A DNA stretch of 8,175 nt from an uncultured bacterium. GTDB taxonomy: Bacteria; Pseudomonadota; Gammaproteobacteria; Burkholderiales; Burkholderiaceae_E. Made by a program: the position numbers and the translations under genes. The stretch lies in the NCBI GenBank assembly GCA_903864485.1, contig CAIPGD010000226.1, positions 1 to 8,175 of the forward strand, read 5' to 3'. Shown here in pieces: positions 7,075 to 8,175 of the stretch (positions within the stretch are counted from its first letter, which is position 1; each line of letters begins with the position of its first letter). The notes beneath the pieces were generated by a model. The model was not told where the DNA came from. It did no database searches and worked only from the letters and a program-made list of their open reading frames with translations.

Positions 7075-7692
7075 ATGCTGGATCGAGACGGCTACCGCCC
7101 CAATGTCGGCATCATTCTGGTCAACGGGGTCAACGAAGTCTTCTGGGGCAAGCGGATTCGCGAGCACGCGTGGCAGTTCCCTCAAGGCGGCATCAAACGG
7201 GGCGAAACGCCTGAACAGGCCATGTTCCGCGAGCTCCACGAGGAGGTTGGCCTTAGACCGGAACACGTCAGCATCATCGCGCGAACCCGCGATTGGCTGC
7301 GTTATGAGGTGCCTGCGCAATGGGTGCGGCGGGATTGGCGGGGACACTACCGCGGGCAGAAACAAATCTGGTTTCTGTTACGAATGATCGGACAAGACTC
7401 CGACGTCGAGTTGCGCGCGACTGAACATCCCGAATTTGATGCCTGGCGCTGGAATGAGTATTGGGTTCCGCTGGATGCCGTGATCGAGTTCAAGCGCGCG
7501 GTCTATCGGTCAGCGCTCATCGAGCTCTCCGCATACCTGCTTGGGCTGAACCCACCGGCTGGTCAGGACGCCGTCCCGAACACACCCGTGCCGAACAACC
7601 CCAGCGCTGGGCCCACCTCGCCGGCACGGCATCTGCGCGGGGCGCGATCGAAGCCTGTGATCGAAGTCCCGCCTGACGGTGAGCTGAGCTAA
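7075..7692 (+). CDS. rppH: RNA pyrophosphohydrolase (Nudix hydrolase)
   Basis: Removes pyrophosphate from the 5' end of primary transcripts, the step that opens many mRNAs to RNase E decay; related enzymes were described as dinucleoside polyphosphate hydrolases. The 205-residue product has a complete Nudix box at residues 38-60: G38, E44, R52-E53, E56-E57 and G59, with the two glutamates of the metal site in place. Other family signatures are GYRPNVGI (6-13), WQFPQGGI (33-40), TRDWLRYEVP (71-80), GQKQIWFLL (94-102) and PEFDAWRW (119-126). The start matches the E. coli MIDDDGYRPNVGI start and has a Shine-Dalgarno. The conserved domain ends near residue 157; the remaining ~48 residues are Pro/Asn/Ser-rich, probably disordered, and contain a VPNTP-VPNNP repeat. 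The gene ends inside the first unit of the 15-nt array shared with proB. Confidence 0.97.
   Translation: MLDRDGYRPNVGIILVNGVNEVFWGKRIREHAWQFPQGGIKRGETPEQAMFRELHEEVGLRPEHVSIIARTRDWLRYEVPAQWVRRDWRGHYRGQKQIWFLLRMIGQDSDVELRATEHPEFDAWRWNEYWVPLDAVIEFKRAVYRSALIELSAYLLGLNPPAGQDAVPNTPVPNNPSAGPTSPARHLRGARSKPVIEVPPDGELS
7573..7602 (+). repeat. 15-nt tandem repeat, 2 units, in the RppH C-terminal tail
   Basis: GTCCCGAACACACCC and GTGCCGAACAACCCC are adjacent and read in frame as VPNTP and VPNNP. They lie in the poorly conserved tail after the Nudix domain. The period equals that of the downstream array at 7681, but the unit sequence differs. Confidence 0.75.
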
Positions 7693-7755
7693 GTTGAGCT
7701 GAACTAAGTTGAGCTGAGCCAAGTTGACCTGAACTAAGTTGACCTGAGCTAAGCG
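7681..7755. repeat. 15-nt tandem repeat, 5 units, spanning the rppH-proB junction
   Basis: Five adjacent units: GAGCTGAGCTAAGTT, GAGCTGAACTAAGTT, GAGCTGAGCCAAGTT, GACCTGAACTAAGTT and GACCTGAGCTAAGCG. The array fills the whole 56-nt gap between the two convergent genes. The rppH stop TAA (7690-7692) lies in unit 1 and the proB stop TAG (complement of 7749-7751) lies in unit 5. Four of the five units contain CTAA, which reads as TAA in the rppH frame and TAG in the proB frame. An imperfect inverted repeat (7697-7715, 9-nt arms with one mismatch) runs across units 2 and 3; with no T tract, evidence for a terminator is weak. Confidence 0.95.
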
Positions 7756-8175
7756 GAATCCGGCGACACAACCACAAGGTTATCGCGGTGGATGAGCTCA
7801 GGGGATTCGACATACCCCAGAATCGCCTCGATCTCGCCCGACGGGCGCCGGGCAATTCGGCGCGAATCGGTCGCACTGTAGTTGACCAGCCCGCGGGCGA
7901 CTTCACGCCCGCTCGAATCGACACAAGCCACGACGTCGCCGCGTACAAACTCGCCCACCACCTCGGCGACGCCCACGGGCAACAAGCTCTTGTTCTCATC
8001 GCGCAACGCGCGGATCGCACCCGCGTCAAGCACCAAGCGGCCCTTGAACTGCAAATGACCTGCCATCCACTGTTTGCGGGCGGCAAGCCTGGGAAGTTCC
8101 GCAACCAGCTCGGTTCCGATGGACTCGCCCGCGACCAGACGCACAAGGACGTCGTTCTCACGGCCCGAACAGATC
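7749..8175 (-). CDS. proB: Glutamate 5-kinase, C-terminal part with PUA domain (5' partial)
   Basis: Phosphorylates glutamate to glutamyl 5-phosphate, the first and feedback-controlled step of proline synthesis, in the cytoplasm. Only the last ~141 residues are in the window; the frame stays open to the right edge, and the GTG at 8144 is internal because conserved sequence (SGRENDVLVRLVAGESIGTEL) runs through it. After the end of the kinase domain comes the PUA domain: ARKQWMAGHLQFKGRLVLD, a Gly-rich segment KSLLPVGVAEVVGEFVRGD, RGLVNYSATDSRRIA, and the end motif EIEAILGYVESPELIHRDNLV, which parallels the E. coli ending EIDAILGYEYGPVAVHRDD. The gene converges on rppH, and its stop lies in the last unit of the 15-nt array. 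The neighbour proS consumes the proline this pathway makes, but that link is only suggestive. Confidence 0.95.
   Translation of the reverse strand, partial: ICSGRENDVLVRLVAGESIGTELVAELPRLAARKQWMAGHLQFKGRLVLDAGAIRALRDENKSLLPVGVAEVVGEFVRGDVVACVDSSGREVARGLVNYSATDSRRIARRPSGEIEAILGYVESPELIHRDNLVVVSPDSA

Noticed and set aside
7697..7715. Hairpin in the repeat array as an intrinsic terminator
   Set aside because: The arms pair with one mismatch around a one-base centre, stability is modest, and no T tract follows on either strand.
7681..7755. CRISPR-like array
   Set aside because: Units are 15 nt and directly adjacent, with no spacers and no cas genes nearby.
7517..8161. 214-codon open frame on the - strand across proB and the 15-nt array
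   Set aside because: It is out of frame with the conserved ProB protein, and its repetitive Ser/Gln/Leu stretch is only the array read in another frame. No recognisable domain.

Overview
The window is GC-rich (roughly 60% by eye) and densely coding. It looks like chromosomal DNA of a proteobacterium, most likely a betaproteobacterium. RppH and the ProB C-terminus read like the betaproteobacterial versions as I remember them, and the neighbourhood proB / rppH / proS / small lytic transglycosylase is one I associate with that class. The taxonomic call is inference from memory; no search was run.

Layout from left to right. (1) A giant UvrA-type ABC ATPase on the + strand fills 2-4594 and is cut by the left edge. 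It is two complete UvrA-like units fused head to tail (four nucleotide-binding domains), the type sometimes called the dimeric form of excinuclease subunit A. (2) A small exported SLT-type lytic transglycosylase (4521-5180, -) converges on uvrA and overlaps its 3' end by 74 nt. (3) proS, prolyl-tRNA synthetase with an editing domain (5205-7013, -), lies 24 nt upstream of the transglycosylase gene, so the two are probably co-transcribed. (4) rppH, the Nudix RNA 5'-pyrophosphohydrolase (7075-7692, +), diverges from proS across a 61-nt gap that holds a consensus -10 box. (5) The 3' end of proB, glutamate 5-kinase with its PUA domain (7749-8175, -), converges on rppH and runs off the right edge.

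The genes are housekeeping functions (DNA repair, wall remodelling, translation, mRNA decay, proline synthesis). No intergenic stretch exceeds about 60 nt. I see no rRNA, tRNA, insertion sequence, CRISPR array or phage gene.

The unusual signal is the number of short tandem repeats. Arrays with a 15-nt period occur at four unrelated places: two loops of UvrA, the RppH tail, and the whole rppH-proB junction. Arrays of 12, 9 and 6 nt occur at the UvrA C-terminus, in a second UvrA loop, and in an inserted segment of the ProS editing domain. All periods are multiples of three, and the coding arrays sit in loops, linkers or tails, so reading frames and catalytic motifs are intact. At both convergent gene ends a repeat array lies exactly where the two genes meet. 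I see no unknown multi-gene system here; the repeat pattern and the four-domain UvrA are the points worth following.
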